Below are positions 42,103 through 50,899 of a DNA stretch of 64,000 bases, piece by piece; positions within the stretch are counted from its first letter, which is position 1; each line of letters starts with the position of its first letter. The DNA lies in NCBI RefSeq assembly GCF_016427565.1, contig NZ_JAELXT010000001.1, positions 248,001 through 312,000 on the forward strand, given 5' to 3'. The notes under the pieces were generated by a model that saw only the letters and a list, made by a program, of their open reading frames with translations, did no database searches and was not told the origin of the DNA. The stretch is from Microvirga splendida. Lineage in GTDB: Bacteria > Pseudomonadota > Alphaproteobacteria > Rhizobiales > Beijerinckiaceae. The position numbers and the translations under genes were made by a program.

Positions 42103-42855
42103 TCAACTATTACCCTCGTCGAAAGGAAGAGAACCCTCGGACGCCCACGCGGACAGGCAGCGCCGCAGCTCGGCGGGGGTGCCGAGGCGCACCTTGGCGA
42201 TGGTCTCGCCGCCGCCGATGCGCACGGACAGGCCGCCATGGGCGTTCACGGCCTTGAAGCCGTTCTCGTCGGTCAGGTCGTCGCCGATGAAGATCGGGCG
42301 CCGCCCCCTGTAGGGGGCCTCGTGAAGAAACCGCTCGATCACCTTGCCCTTCCCGGCCGCCGAGGGAAGGATCTCTGCCACAGCTTTGCCGTGCTGAACA
42401 CGGTAATCGTGCCCTAAGGCCTCCATGGCCGCGTGCGCGGTGGCGAGCGCGAATTCCTTCTCGTGGGGAGCCAGCCGCCAGTGGATCGCGACGGAGCAGC
42501 CCTTGTCTTCGATCAGGACGCCTTCCTTGCCGGCCACGATCTGCTTGAGGCGCTCCACCATGTCCCGCAGGACGGGGTGCTCGTCCGGATCGCACATGGA
42601 GAGCCGGCCTGCGATGCGCTGCTCGAGGCCGTGCAGCCCGGCGATGTCGAACTCGTGCGGCGCAAGGCGCCCGTCCAGAAAGGCAATGGGCCGTCCGCTG
42701 ATGATGGCGAGCGCGCCGCCCAGCCGCTCCTGCAGATCCGTGAGCACCTTCGGCAGGGCCGGGTCGACCGCAACCGCATCGGGACGTTCGACGATGTCGA
42801 CGAGCGTTCCGTCGAAATCCAGAAAGAGCGCGAAATTCTCGTTTGTCTCGTCCAT
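42103..42855 (-). CDS. otsB: Trehalose-6-phosphate phosphatase
   Basis: 250 residues of the HAD superfamily. The nucleophile motif is ALFLDFDGTLVDI, SGRPIAFLDGRL is motif II, and FIGDDLTDENGFKAVN is motif IV. Removes phosphate from trehalose-6-P to give trehalose. ATG 42855 has AGAAGG upstream; the earlier ATG 42885 would overlap otsA by 8 bp. Lies between otsA and GH15. Confidence 0.93.
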   Translation of the reverse strand: MDETNENFALFLDFDGTLVDIVERPDAVAVDPALPKVLTDLQERLGGALAIISGRPIAFLDGRLAPHEFDIAGLHGLEQRIAGRLSMCDPDEHPVLRDMVERLKQIVAGKEGVLIEDKGCSVAIHWRLAPHEKEFALATAHAAMEALGHDYRVQHGKAVAEILPSAAGKGKVIERFLHEAPYRGRRPIFIGDDLTDENGFKAVNAHGGLSVRIGGGETIAKVRLGTPAELRRCLSAWASEGSLPFDEGNS

Positions 42856-42877
42856 TACCTTCTGTCCTGCGGAAATC

Positions 42878-45112
42878 TCACGCATTGGCGGCCGCCTGTC
42901 TGCGCCCTCTGGCGATCAGCCGCCGGATCCGCTGCTGCTTGCGCAGGCGCGATGCCGCGAGCAGCATCTGCCCGGCCCAGCGATAGACGTTGCGCTCCTT
43001 GACCTGATCGCGCATGAGCCGCATCCGCTCGCGTTGCTCCGGCTCCGGCATGGTGAGCGCCCGGTTGATGGCCTGCCCCATGGCATAGGCATTGTAGGGG
43101 TTGACGATCAGCGCCTCCGACAATTCGCGCGAGGCTCCCGCGAAGGCCGAGAGGATGAGCACGCCCTGCTCGTCGTCGCGGGCAGCCACGAACTCCTTGG
43201 CCACGAGGTTCATGCCGTCGTGCAGGCTCGACACGATGCACAGATCCGCCGCGCGGAAGAGCTCGAACACCTCGTTGGGCTCGTGGTGGCGGACGAGCAG
43301 CTTGATCGGCTCGTAACCGTCGCCGCCATGGCGGTCGTTGATGTCACGGGCGAGGGCCTCCGCCTCCTCCTGCAGCAGGCGGTAGTTCGCCAGCTTGCTG
43401 CGGGTCGGCGCCGCGACCTGGATGAAGGAGAAGTTGCCGTGCCATTCAGGATGCTCCGTCAACAGCGCGTCGATGGCCTGCATGCGGTCGATGATGCCCT
43501 TGGTGTAGTCGAACCGTTCGATGCCGACACCAATACGCATGTCCGGCGACAGGCCCAAGCGCTCGCGCACGACGCGGCGGCACTCCTCCACTGGCTTCTG
43601 GCCCTCCATGGCCGTCGGGGGCCACTCGATGGAGATCGGATAGGGCCGGATCAGGGTCTCCTCGCCCCCGAAGAACACCGAATCCCTCTCCCGATCGATG
43701 CGGCTTTCCACGTAGGAATCGACCGAATCAAGGAAGTTGTTGCAGTGGGCCTGGGTATGGAAGCCGAGGATCGACGAGCCGAGCAGCCCGTCGACGATCT
43801 CCTCGCGCCACGGGCAGATGCCGAAGGTCTCGGCATTCGGCCAGGGGATATGCCAGAAGGTCACGATGGTCGCCCGGGGCAGCCGGTCCCGGATCATGCG
43901 CGGCAGCAGGGCGAAATGGTAGTCCTGCACCAGGATGATCGGATCCTCGCGCTTGGCCTCGGCCACGATGGCCTCGGCGAATTTCTCGTTCACGGAGCGG
44001 TAGAACTGCCAGTCGGCCTCGCGGAAGACCGGCCGCACGAAGGCGATGTGGCAGAGCGGCCAGAGCCCCTCGTTGGCGGCGCCGTAGTAATAGCCGTCCT
44101 GCTCCTCTTCCGACAGCCAGACCCGGCGCAGGGTGTAGGACGGGTTATTCGGCGGCACGGGCACCCGGTCGTTGGCGTCAACCACGTCCCTGTCGGCCGA
44201 GCCGCTGCCATGGGCGACCCAGGTGCCGCCGCAGGCGCGCACCACGGGCTCCAGGGCCGACACGAGGCCGCTTGCGGGAATCTGAAGGGCGACCTCGCCC
44301 GTCTGGGTGCGGTTGTGGATGTAGGGCTCGCGGTTCGACACCACGATGACCTCGGAGCCGGACAATTCGTTGGCGAGCGCGGCCCGCAGGGTCTCCGGGC
44401 TCCAGTCCGTATGCGCGGCATCGATGGTCCGCCGGGAGGACTCCAGCTCCTGGAGCACGTCGCGGATCTCCTTGCCGAGAGGGATGATGTTCTCCTCGGC
44501 GGCGGGCTGCGCATCGCCCGCGCGGGCACTCTCCAGCGCCTGCCGGATGGAGGCAAGCCATCGCCGCATGATGAGGGCGGCGATCATGGCGGCAAGGGCC
44601 GCGGCCCCGAAGGCGACGCCGGCGAGGGCCAGGAAGAGGTAGTTTCTCGCCTCCCCGCCGCGCTGATCGGCGTAGCTCAGGTCGTGCAGGACCACGAGGT
44701 GGCCCAGCCGTCCGCCCGCATTCAGGGGGAAGGAGCTGACGAGAATATTGCGATTCTGGCTTCTGACGGTGGAGAAGCTCTCCGAATCGGAGCGGGCGGC
44801 CTCCGCGCAGGAGAACGATGGCGGCATGTTGGCCGTGGGGAAGCGCAGCTCCTGCCCGTCGCAATAGCCGATGGCCAGGACGCGTTCGTCGGCTGCGATT
44901 CGCTCGAACAGGGCGGCCACCTGCTGGGCATCGTTGCGGACGAGAAGGCCCGTGACCTGGTCGCGGACGGAGTTGAACACCAGGCGGGACCGCAGCTCGA
45001 CGTCGCGGCGCGACCATTGCTCCACGAAGGATGTCGCAAAGGGCAGCACCGCCAGGATGACGATGGCGGCCACGAGCAATGCGATGCCGCCGAAGCGGAA
45101 GATGATCCTCAA
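42878..45112 (-). CDS. otsA: Membrane-anchored trehalose-6-phosphate synthase (fused N-terminal sensor-like region)
   Basis: 744 residues, against about 470 for ordinary OtsA. The first ~250 residues form two transmembrane helices (6-28 and about 158-183) flanking a periplasmic region of ~125 residues that ends [20 protein letters not shown], followed by a short linker. The GT20 domain begins near 252 ([15 protein letters not shown]) and includes HDxH-like [32 protein letters not shown] and [10 protein letters not shown]. It makes trehalose-6-P from UDP-glucose or similar and glucose-6-P. The extracytoplasmic region may sense osmotic or envelope stress. First gene of the operon. Confidence 0.92.
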   Translation of the reverse strand: MRIIFRFGGIALLVAAIVILAVLPFATSFVEQWSRRDVELRSRLVFNSVRDQVTGLLVRNDAQQVAALFERIAADERVLAIGYCDGQELRFPTANMPPSFSCAEAARSDSESFSTVRSQNRNILVSSFPLNAGGRLGHLVVLHDLSYADQRGGEARNYLFLALAGVAFGAAALAAMIAALIMRRWLASIRQALESARAGDAQPAAEENIIPLGKEIRDVLQELESSRRTIDAAHTDWSPETLRAALANELSGSEVIVVSNREPYIHNRTQTGEVALQIPASGLVSALEPVVRACGGTWVAHGSGSADRDVVDANDRVPVPPNNPSYTLRRVWLSEEEQDGYYYGAANEGLWPLCHIAFVRPVFREADWQFYRSVNEKFAEAIVAEAKREDPIILVQDYHFALLPRMIRDRLPRATIVTFWHIPWPNAETFGICPWREEIVDGLLGSSILGFHTQAHCNNFLDSVDSYVESRIDRERDSVFFGGEETLIRPYPISIEWPPTAMEGQKPVEECRRVVRERLGLSPDMRIGVGIERFDYTKGIIDRMQAIDALLTEHPEWHGNFSFIQVAAPTRSKLANYRLLQEEAEALARDINDRHGGDGYEPIKLLVRHHEPNEVFELFRAADLCIVSSLHDGMNLVAKEFVAARDDEQGVLILSAFAGASRELSEALIVNPYNAYAMGQAINRALTMPEPEQRERMRLMRDQVKERNVYRWAGQMLLAASRLRKQQRIRRLIARGRRQAAANA

Positions 45113-45357
45113 AACACTCAGTTCCTCAAGAAAACCAGCACCGTCATCGAAGGGGAGGCCTGGCCTCGGAGCGACCTTCGGAATGCCTTCGACGGAGGGC
45201 CACGGGGATGCGGCCTTCGCCCCTGTTATGGGTTTTTCGACGGAACTTTCCAGCCTTGACCGGAGCTGGAGACGGGTTCTGCCTGGATTTGCAACAAAAA
45301 ACGCGGCCGGACTGAGGGATCCGGCCGCGTCTGATTACGCAAGGTCATTACAGAAGG
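45113..45357. promoter_or_regulatory. Promoter gap between otsA and the secretion pair
   Basis: Holds the upstream region of otsA (minus strand) and the terminator of the HlyD gene. No other gene is seen. Confidence 0.4.
45294..45330 (-). terminator. Rho-independent terminator of the type I secretion genes
   Basis: On the minus strand, CGCGGCCGGATCCC pairs with GTCCGGCCGCG and is followed by TTTTTTG, 28 bp after the HlyD stop. Confidence 0.87.
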
Positions 45358-46683
45358 CTAGTGCTCGCGGAAGGCGCGGGCGATCTGCTCCTTCATGGGC
45401 TTGAAGAAGTATTCCAGCGGGGTGCGCTCGTTCACCTCGACGAAGACTTCCGCCTGCATGCCGGCGATGAGTTGCACTTTATCGAGCTTCTTGATCTGAT
45501 CCTGAGGCAGGTCGACCCTGACCGTGTAGAAGGTCATGCCGGTCTGCTGGTCGCGGGACACGTCCGCCGAGATGCGGGTGACCTTGCCGTGCAGCTCCGG
45601 CGTGTGGCGGGCATTGGCGGCATGGACGCGCACCGTTGCCTTCTGGCCGATCTTCACCTGATCGATCTCGTTGGGGAGAACCCGGGCCTCGAGCTCGAGC
45701 TTCTCGTTCACGGGAACGATGTTCATCACCGGCTCGGCGGGCGAGATCACGCCCCCGATGGTGTGAACGTTGAGCTGGTGGACGAAGCCGTCGCTCGGCG
45801 CGCGGATGTCGATGCGCTTGAGCTGGTCTTCGGCGGCCACGCGACGCTCGGTGTATTCCGCGATCTTGCCCTGGATCTCGCGCAGTTCCTGAACAGCCTC
45901 GGCCAGCATCTGCTCGTCGATCTGGATGATCTGGAACTCGGTTTCCGCGATGCGGCTCTCCGCCTGGGCCACGGCAGCGATGAGCTGGCCGCGCTGGCCT
46001 TCGATGCTGGCGGCGTCACGCTCGAGAGCGTTGAGGCGCGTGATCGGAACCAGGTTCTTCTGGTACAGGTCCCGGACGCCCTTCAGCTCATCCACGATCA
46101 GCTCGGCCTCGCGGGCCTTGGCTTCCTGCTGCGCCTTCAATCCCCGGATCTCGTCCTGGGACTGGGTGATGCGCTTCTTGAGCTGATCCTTCTGCGCCTC
46201 GCGGGAGGCACGGCGCGCGGTGAACAGGGTCCGCTCCGAGGACATGATCTTGTGAATGGCCGGATCGTTGAGCCGGTTGGCGAACTCGGCCGGCGTCGCG
46301 ACCTCGGACGCGCCGTCGCGTTCCGCCTCCAGGCGGGCCTGGCGGCCGAGATACTCGTCGAGCTGCTTGGCGACGACCTGCAGGTTGGCGCGGGTCACCG
46401 TCTCGTCGAGGCGAATCAGGAGATCGCCCTGGGAGACGCGGTCGCCTTCCTGGACCTTCAGCTCGCCGACGATGCCGCCGGTGGAGTGCTGGATCTTCTT
46501 GACGCTGGTGTCGACCACGAACTGACCGCCGGCCACGACGGCGCCGGACAGGGTCGAGGTCGCCGCCCACAGGCCGATCGTGCCGCCGAACAGGGCGATC
46601 ATGGCCACGCCGCCGATGGTGGACTGGCGCAGGATCCGCTGGTGGACGGACGGTTTCTTTTCGGGAGCTTGAATGACCAACAT
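45358..46683 (-). CDS. Type I secretion periplasmic adaptor (HlyD family)
   Basis: 441 residues. An N-terminal transmembrane helix (GGVAMIALFGGTIGLWAATS, about 27-48) precedes a lipoyl-like half (QFVVDTSVKKIQHSTGGIVG, VQEGDRVSQGDLLIRLD), long coiled coil (about 95-270) and a beta-barrel C-terminus with VRVDLPQDQIKKLDKVQLIAGMQAEVFVE. HlyD/PrtE proteins link the inner-membrane ABC protein to a TolC-type outer channel. It follows the ABC gene directly (ATG one base after its stop). No TolC gene or RTX substrate is adjacent. Confidence 0.93.
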   Translation of the reverse strand: MLVIQAPEKKPSVHQRILRQSTIGGVAMIALFGGTIGLWAATSTLSGAVVAGGQFVVDTSVKKIQHSTGGIVGELKVQEGDRVSQGDLLIRLDETVTRANLQVVAKQLDEYLGRQARLEAERDGASEVATPAEFANRLNDPAIHKIMSSERTLFTARRASREAQKDQLKKRITQSQDEIRGLKAQQEAKAREAELIVDELKGVRDLYQKNLVPITRLNALERDAASIEGQRGQLIAAVAQAESRIAETEFQIIQIDEQMLAEAVQELREIQGKIAEYTERRVAAEDQLKRIDIRAPSDGFVHQLNVHTIGGVISPAEPVMNIVPVNEKLELEARVLPNEIDQVKIGQKATVRVHAANARHTPELHGKVTRISADVSRDQQTGMTFYTVRVDLPQDQIKKLDKVQLIAGMQAEVFVEVNERTPLEYFFKPMKEQIARAFREH

Positions 46684-48453
46684 TTAACCAACCTCTCGCA
46701 GGCTAGCCGCCTGGGCGGCGGGCGCCTGCTGCGGGCGCACCGGAGCCGGCGTCGCATTGCGTTTCATGACGGATTGCAGGACCTCGTCCCGCGGGCCGAC
46801 GGCCTTGATGCGGCCCTCTTCCATAATGGCGACCTGATCGACTTGGCCGAGAGCGGCCGGGCGGTGGGTGATGACGACCACGATGCCGCCGCGCTTCCTC
46901 ACCGCCAGGATGGCCTGGTTCAGGGCCTCGTCGCCGGCGCCGTCGAGGCTGGCGTTCGGTTCGTCGAGCACGACCAGGAACGGGTTGCCGTAAAGGGCGC
47001 GGGCGAGCGCCACGCGCTGACGCTGGCCGCCCGAGAGCGATGCGCCGCTTTCGCCGATGCGGGTGTCGTAGCCGTCGGGCAGGTTGAGGATGAGCTCGTG
47101 GGCCCCGGCCGTCTGCGCCGCCATGATGACGTCGTCCGGCTTGGCGTCGGGCTGGAAGCGGGCGATGTTCTCGGCCACGGTGCCTTCGAACAGTTCCACG
47201 TCCTGCGGCAGGTAGCCGATGTGGCGGCCGAGCGGATCGGCCTCCCACTGGTCGAGGGCGGCGCCGTCCAGGCGGATCTCGCCGCGCAGGGTCGGCCACA
47301 CGCCGACGAGCGCACGGGCGAGCGTCGACTTGCCGGAAGCGCTGGGGCCGATGAGGCCCAGGCCCTGGCCGGCCTGGAGCTGGAGGGTGGCGGCCTGCAC
47401 GATGGGCAGCGGGGCGCCCGGCGCACCGACATAGACCTCGTCCACCAGGAGGGTGGACTTGGGCGCGGGGAGCGGCATGCGCTGGCCCTGGGCCGGCACG
47501 ATGGACATGATGTGCGCGAGGCGGCGATAGGCCTGGCGGGAGGCGGTAAAGCCCTTCCAGTGCGCCACGGCGATTTCGATGGGCGCCAGGGCGCGGGACA
47601 TCAGGATCGAGCCGGCGATCATCAGACCACCCGACATCTCGCCCTTGATCACGTAGTAGGCGCCCAGGCCCAGGACGGCCGACTGCAGGACCATGCGGAA
47701 CACCTTGGCGAAGGCGCTGATGCCGGCAGACGACTCGCTCGCCATCAGGCCGTCGTTGACGTGGCGGACATGCACCTCGTCATAGCGCTTGGCCAGGAAG
47801 CCCAGCATGCCGTTGGCACGGATGGACTCAGCGTTGCGGCGGCTGGTCTCCGCGATCGCGTGCCGCTCGGCGCCGCTCTTGGTCACCTCGTAGGACGGCG
47901 CCTTGCTCTTGGCATCCGTGTAGATGGTGAGGCCGATGATGATGACACCGCCCACCACCGACAGAACGCCGATGCCCGGATGGATCATGAAGCAGCCGAT
48001 GAGGAAGATCGGCATGAAGGGCATGTCGAACAGGGCCGTGGGGCCGAGGCTCGAGAGAAAGCCGCGGATCGTGTCGAGATCGCGGATCGGCTGCATGCTC
48101 TCGGCCTGCTTGGCGCCCTTCAGCGGCATCGTGGCCACGAGGTCGAAGACACGATGCGACAGGAGCTCGTCGAAACGGGCGCCGATGCGCGCCAGCATCC
48201 GGCTGCGGATCATGTCGAGGCCGCCCGAAAGCGAGTAGGCCGCCAGCGTGATCAAGGAGAGGCCGATCAGGGTAGCGATGCTCTGGCTCGACAGCACCCG
48301 GTCATAGACTTGGAGCATGTAAATGGAGCCCGTCAGGGCCAGAAGGTTGACCACCGCCGAAAAAACGGCAACCCCCGTGAACGAAGGAAGGCAGGATTTC
48401 AGAGCGTCCTGGACCTCTGTGCTTTCTTCCCGATTTCTCGATGCCTGCTTCAT
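46684..48453 (-). CDS. Type I secretion ABC transporter (PrtD/HlyB type)
   Basis: 589 residues. Membrane domain about 25-310; ATPase with Walker A GPSASGKSTLA, signature LSGGQRQRVALARAL, Walker B FLVVLDEPNASLDG, H-loop VVITHRP. No C39 peptidase domain is present, so the substrate is probably an RTX-type or C-terminal-signal protein. The operon contains only this and HlyD. Confidence 0.93.
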   Translation of the reverse strand: MKQASRNREESTEVQDALKSCLPSFTGVAVFSAVVNLLALTGSIYMLQVYDRVLSSQSIATLIGLSLITLAAYSLSGGLDMIRSRMLARIGARFDELLSHRVFDLVATMPLKGAKQAESMQPIRDLDTIRGFLSSLGPTALFDMPFMPIFLIGCFMIHPGIGVLSVVGGVIIIGLTIYTDAKSKAPSYEVTKSGAERHAIAETSRRNAESIRANGMLGFLAKRYDEVHVRHVNDGLMASESSAGISAFAKVFRMVLQSAVLGLGAYYVIKGEMSGGLMIAGSILMSRALAPIEIAVAHWKGFTASRQAYRRLAHIMSIVPAQGQRMPLPAPKSTLLVDEVYVGAPGAPLPIVQAATLQLQAGQGLGLIGPSASGKSTLARALVGVWPTLRGEIRLDGAALDQWEADPLGRHIGYLPQDVELFEGTVAENIARFQPDAKPDDVIMAAQTAGAHELILNLPDGYDTRIGESGASLSGGQRQRVALARALYGNPFLVVLDEPNASLDGAGDEALNQAILAVRKRGGIVVVITHRPAALGQVDQVAIMEEGRIKAVGPRDEVLQSVMKRNATPAPVRPQQAPAAQAASLREVG

Positions 48454-48859
48454 GTCTTCTTTCCATCAGCGCACGCGTAACCGGCGCTAGCTTGATTGCA
48501 GTGCCGCTCCGCAAGGTTATCACCTAGCACAGCGGTGGCCATTTGGCGATGGCTGCCATATCGGGGTTTTGGCCCCACAAGAGTATCTCTTCATAGTTAG
48601 GCCTGGTGGCCCGCGTTGCTCACTACTCTTATGGGTATTGAAGTGCCCCTAAGGTGTCGCTTTCCGTTACGCCACCTGTTGTAACCCTATTATATGTAAC
48701 TATGTCAATAAAAAGTTCTTAATAGATCTTCATCAATGTGCGCAAAATCACCCTACCTCTTTGTTTAGAGAGGGTTGCGCTGCAACCACTAACCTTCACC
48801 ATAACGCTTTGGTAAACATTCGTGGTTAATCGTCTGTGACCTGCAAATGAGGTCGCATT
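48454..48859. promoter_or_regulatory. AT-rich gap upstream of the secretion genes and the coiled-coil gene
   Basis: 406 bp between divergent genes, with an AT-rich stretch at 48675-48740 that likely carries promoters. No coding region, tRNA or repeat recognised. Confidence 0.4.
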
Positions 48860-49708
48860 ATGGACAGCACCGAACGTCTTCAGGATCGCGATTCAGCCAA
48901 GCAAGAGGCCGGGGCATCGTCCGACAGCACCGTCCGCGACGTCTCTCCGGCCAGCGCTGCCCTGGCCGCGGCCATCGAGAGCGCGCGTGAGAGCGCCAAG
49001 CTGGCGCTCCAGCCGTCCGAAGCGAAGGCCTCGGATGCTGCCGGCCGCCGGGTCGTCCCCTCCGGGTTGATCGCACAGGCGGCCATGGCCCTTCTGCTGA
49101 TCGGGACCGGCTGGTCCGCCTCTTATCTGGGAACGCTCGCCAACCGCGACGCCATCGAGAAGCTCGAAGCCGAGACTGCCCGCAGCCAGGAGATCCTTGC
49201 GCGCCTGAGCAGCGACCTCGAAGCTCTCAAGACCACGGCTGCGGCCTTCAAGGAGATCGAACACACCGCATCCACTACGGCGAAGTCGGCACAGGCGAAG
49301 CTCACCGATAGGGTCGAACGGCTTGCAATCACCCTCCAGGAGCCTGCCAAGAAGCTCTCCTCGATCGAGGGACGGCTGGACAAGATGGAAAGCCAGATCG
49401 CGACCACCCTGGCGGCCCTGACCACGAAGCCTGCGACGCCTCCTGCTCCCGCGGCACCTCCGGTCACGGAAGCAGCGGCGCGGGAAGAGGCGCCTGCCCC
49501 TAAATCCGTCAAGAGCGAGCCCGTGGACGGCTGGGTGCTGCGCGAGGTCTACAAAGGCGCGGCGCTCGTGGAGAGCCGCAACCGCCGGCTTTACGAGGTC
49601 ATGCCCGGCGGCATCCTGCCCGGCGTCGGCAAGGTCGAGGCCATCGAGCGCCGCGGCACCCGCTGGGTCGTGCTCACCGACAAGGGCTTCATCGGCACCT
49701 ATCGGTAA
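48860..49708 (+). CDS. Hypothetical membrane coiled-coil protein
   Basis: 282 residues. A helix at about 69-90 (GLIAQAAMALLLIGTGWSAS) anchors it, and a coiled coil follows from 95 to 190 (RDAIEKLEAETARSQEILAR). A proline-alanine linker leads to a small C-terminal domain (DGWVLREVYKGAALVESRNR to LTDKGFIGTYR). Similar proteins are common in Rhizobiales; function unknown. Its end overlaps the convergent DUF2474-like gene by 10 bp. Confidence 0.72.
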   Translation: MDSTERLQDRDSAKQEAGASSDSTVRDVSPASAALAAAIESARESAKLALQPSEAKASDAAGRRVVPSGLIAQAAMALLLIGTGWSASYLGTLANRDAIEKLEAETARSQEILARLSSDLEALKTTAAAFKEIEHTASTTAKSAQAKLTDRVERLAITLQEPAKKLSSIEGRLDKMESQIATTLAALTTKPATPPAPAAPPVTEAAAREEAPAPKSVKSEPVDGWVLREVYKGAALVESRNRRLYEVMPGGILPGVGKVEAIERRGTRWVVLTDKGFIGTYR

Positions 49709-49839
49709 ACATCGGCCACCAAACCCCGCAGGCTGTAGACGAGCCCCGCGAAGATCGCGAGGCTCGCCACGTAAAGAAGGACGAACCAGAGCAGGCGCTT
49801 CCCGCGCCGCTCTCCAGGCCGATGCGCGTCGTCCCGCAT
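49699..49839 (-). CDS. Small membrane protein of the bd oxidase operon (DUF2474/CydX-like)
   Basis: 46 residues with one hydrophobic helix (LLWFVLLYVASLAIFAGLVY). The start overlaps the cydB stop (TGATG), and the stop overlaps the convergent coiled-coil gene by 10 bp. Such proteins accompany cyanide-insensitive-type bd oxidases, where they resemble CydX. Function inferred from position and size. Confidence 0.75.
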   Translation of the reverse strand: MRDDAHRPGERRGKRLLWFVLLYVASLAIFAGLVYSLRGLVADVYR

Positions 49840-50888
49840 CAGTGATATCCGTAGCCGCCGCCCGAGATCTCCTCCGCCACCTTGCCGCGGAAGACCCAAT
49901 AGGCATAGGCCGTGTAGGCAAACGTGAGCGGCATGACGATGGCGAAGCCCACGAGCGCAAAGAGCTGCGAACTGACCGTGTTGGCCGTGTCCCAGATCGT
50001 GAGGTTCGGCGGCACGTTGTAGGGAAAGAGGCTGATGCCCAGACCCAGGTAGCCGAGCAGGAACAGCCCGATGGTCAGGAAGAAGGGCCGGTAATGGCGC
50101 CCCTCCTCCAGATCGCGGAAGAGCCGGTAGGCCAGATAGGCCGTGACCAGGGGAATCGGCGCCAGGAAGGCGATGTTGGGCCAGGAGAACCAGCGCGTCT
50201 CGATCTCGCGGCCGAGGAACGGCACCCACAGGGACACCGCCGCCATGGCCACGATGGTGAGCAGCAGAAAGCGCACCGCCATGCGCCGCGCCCAGATCTC
50301 CAGTTCGCCCGTGGTCTTCATCACGCACCAGGTCGCGCCCAGAAGCGCATAGCCGAAGATCAGGCTGACGCCGGTGAGCACGCTGAAGGGCGTGAGGAAG
50401 TCGAAGGTGCCGCCGGTGAACTGGCGCCCGTCATTGGCGAAGCCCTGCACGAAGGCGCCCAGCACCATGCCCTGGAAGAAGGTGGCAGTCAGGGAGCCGA
50501 AGAAGAAGGCATTGTCCCAAAGGAATTTCGAGCGCTCCGCCTTGAAGCGGAACTCGAACGCCACGCCGCGGAAGATGAGCGCGATCAGCATGAGGATGAT
50601 CGGCACGTAGAGCGCCGGCATCAGCACCGCATAGGCCACATGGAACACGGCGAAGAGCCCGCCGCCGCCGAGGATGAGCCAGGTCTCGTTGCCGTCCCAG
50701 ATGGGCGCGACGGAAAACATCATGCGGTCGCGCCAGTTCTCGTTGTGGGCGGCCTTGAACAGGATGCCGACCCCGAGATCGAAGCCGTCGACGATCACGT
50801 ACATGGCCACCGCAACCGCGATGAGGCCCGACCAGATCAGCGGCAGCCAGAAGGCCAGTCCTTCGTATTCCGTTCCGAAACCGAACAT
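49839..50888 (-). CDS. cydB: Cytochrome bd ubiquinol oxidase subunit II
   Basis: 349 residues and about eight helices. VAMYVIVDGFDLGVGILFKA near the N-terminus, MFSVAPIWDGNETWLILGGG and GLGISLFPYNVPPNLTIWDT are typical of subunit II. It partners with CydA (11 bp gap) to reduce oxygen to water with quinol. ATG 50888. Confidence 0.94.
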   Translation of the reverse strand: MFGFGTEYEGLAFWLPLIWSGLIAVAVAMYVIVDGFDLGVGILFKAAHNENWRDRMMFSVAPIWDGNETWLILGGGGLFAVFHVAYAVLMPALYVPIILMLIALIFRGVAFEFRFKAERSKFLWDNAFFFGSLTATFFQGMVLGAFVQGFANDGRQFTGGTFDFLTPFSVLTGVSLIFGYALLGATWCVMKTTGELEIWARRMAVRFLLLTIVAMAAVSLWVPFLGREIETRWFSWPNIAFLAPIPLVTAYLAYRLFRDLEEGRHYRPFFLTIGLFLLGYLGLGISLFPYNVPPNLTIWDTANTVSSQLFALVGFAIVMPLTFAYTAYAYWVFRGKVAEEISGGGYGYH

Positions 50889-50899
50889 GGTGCCGTCTC

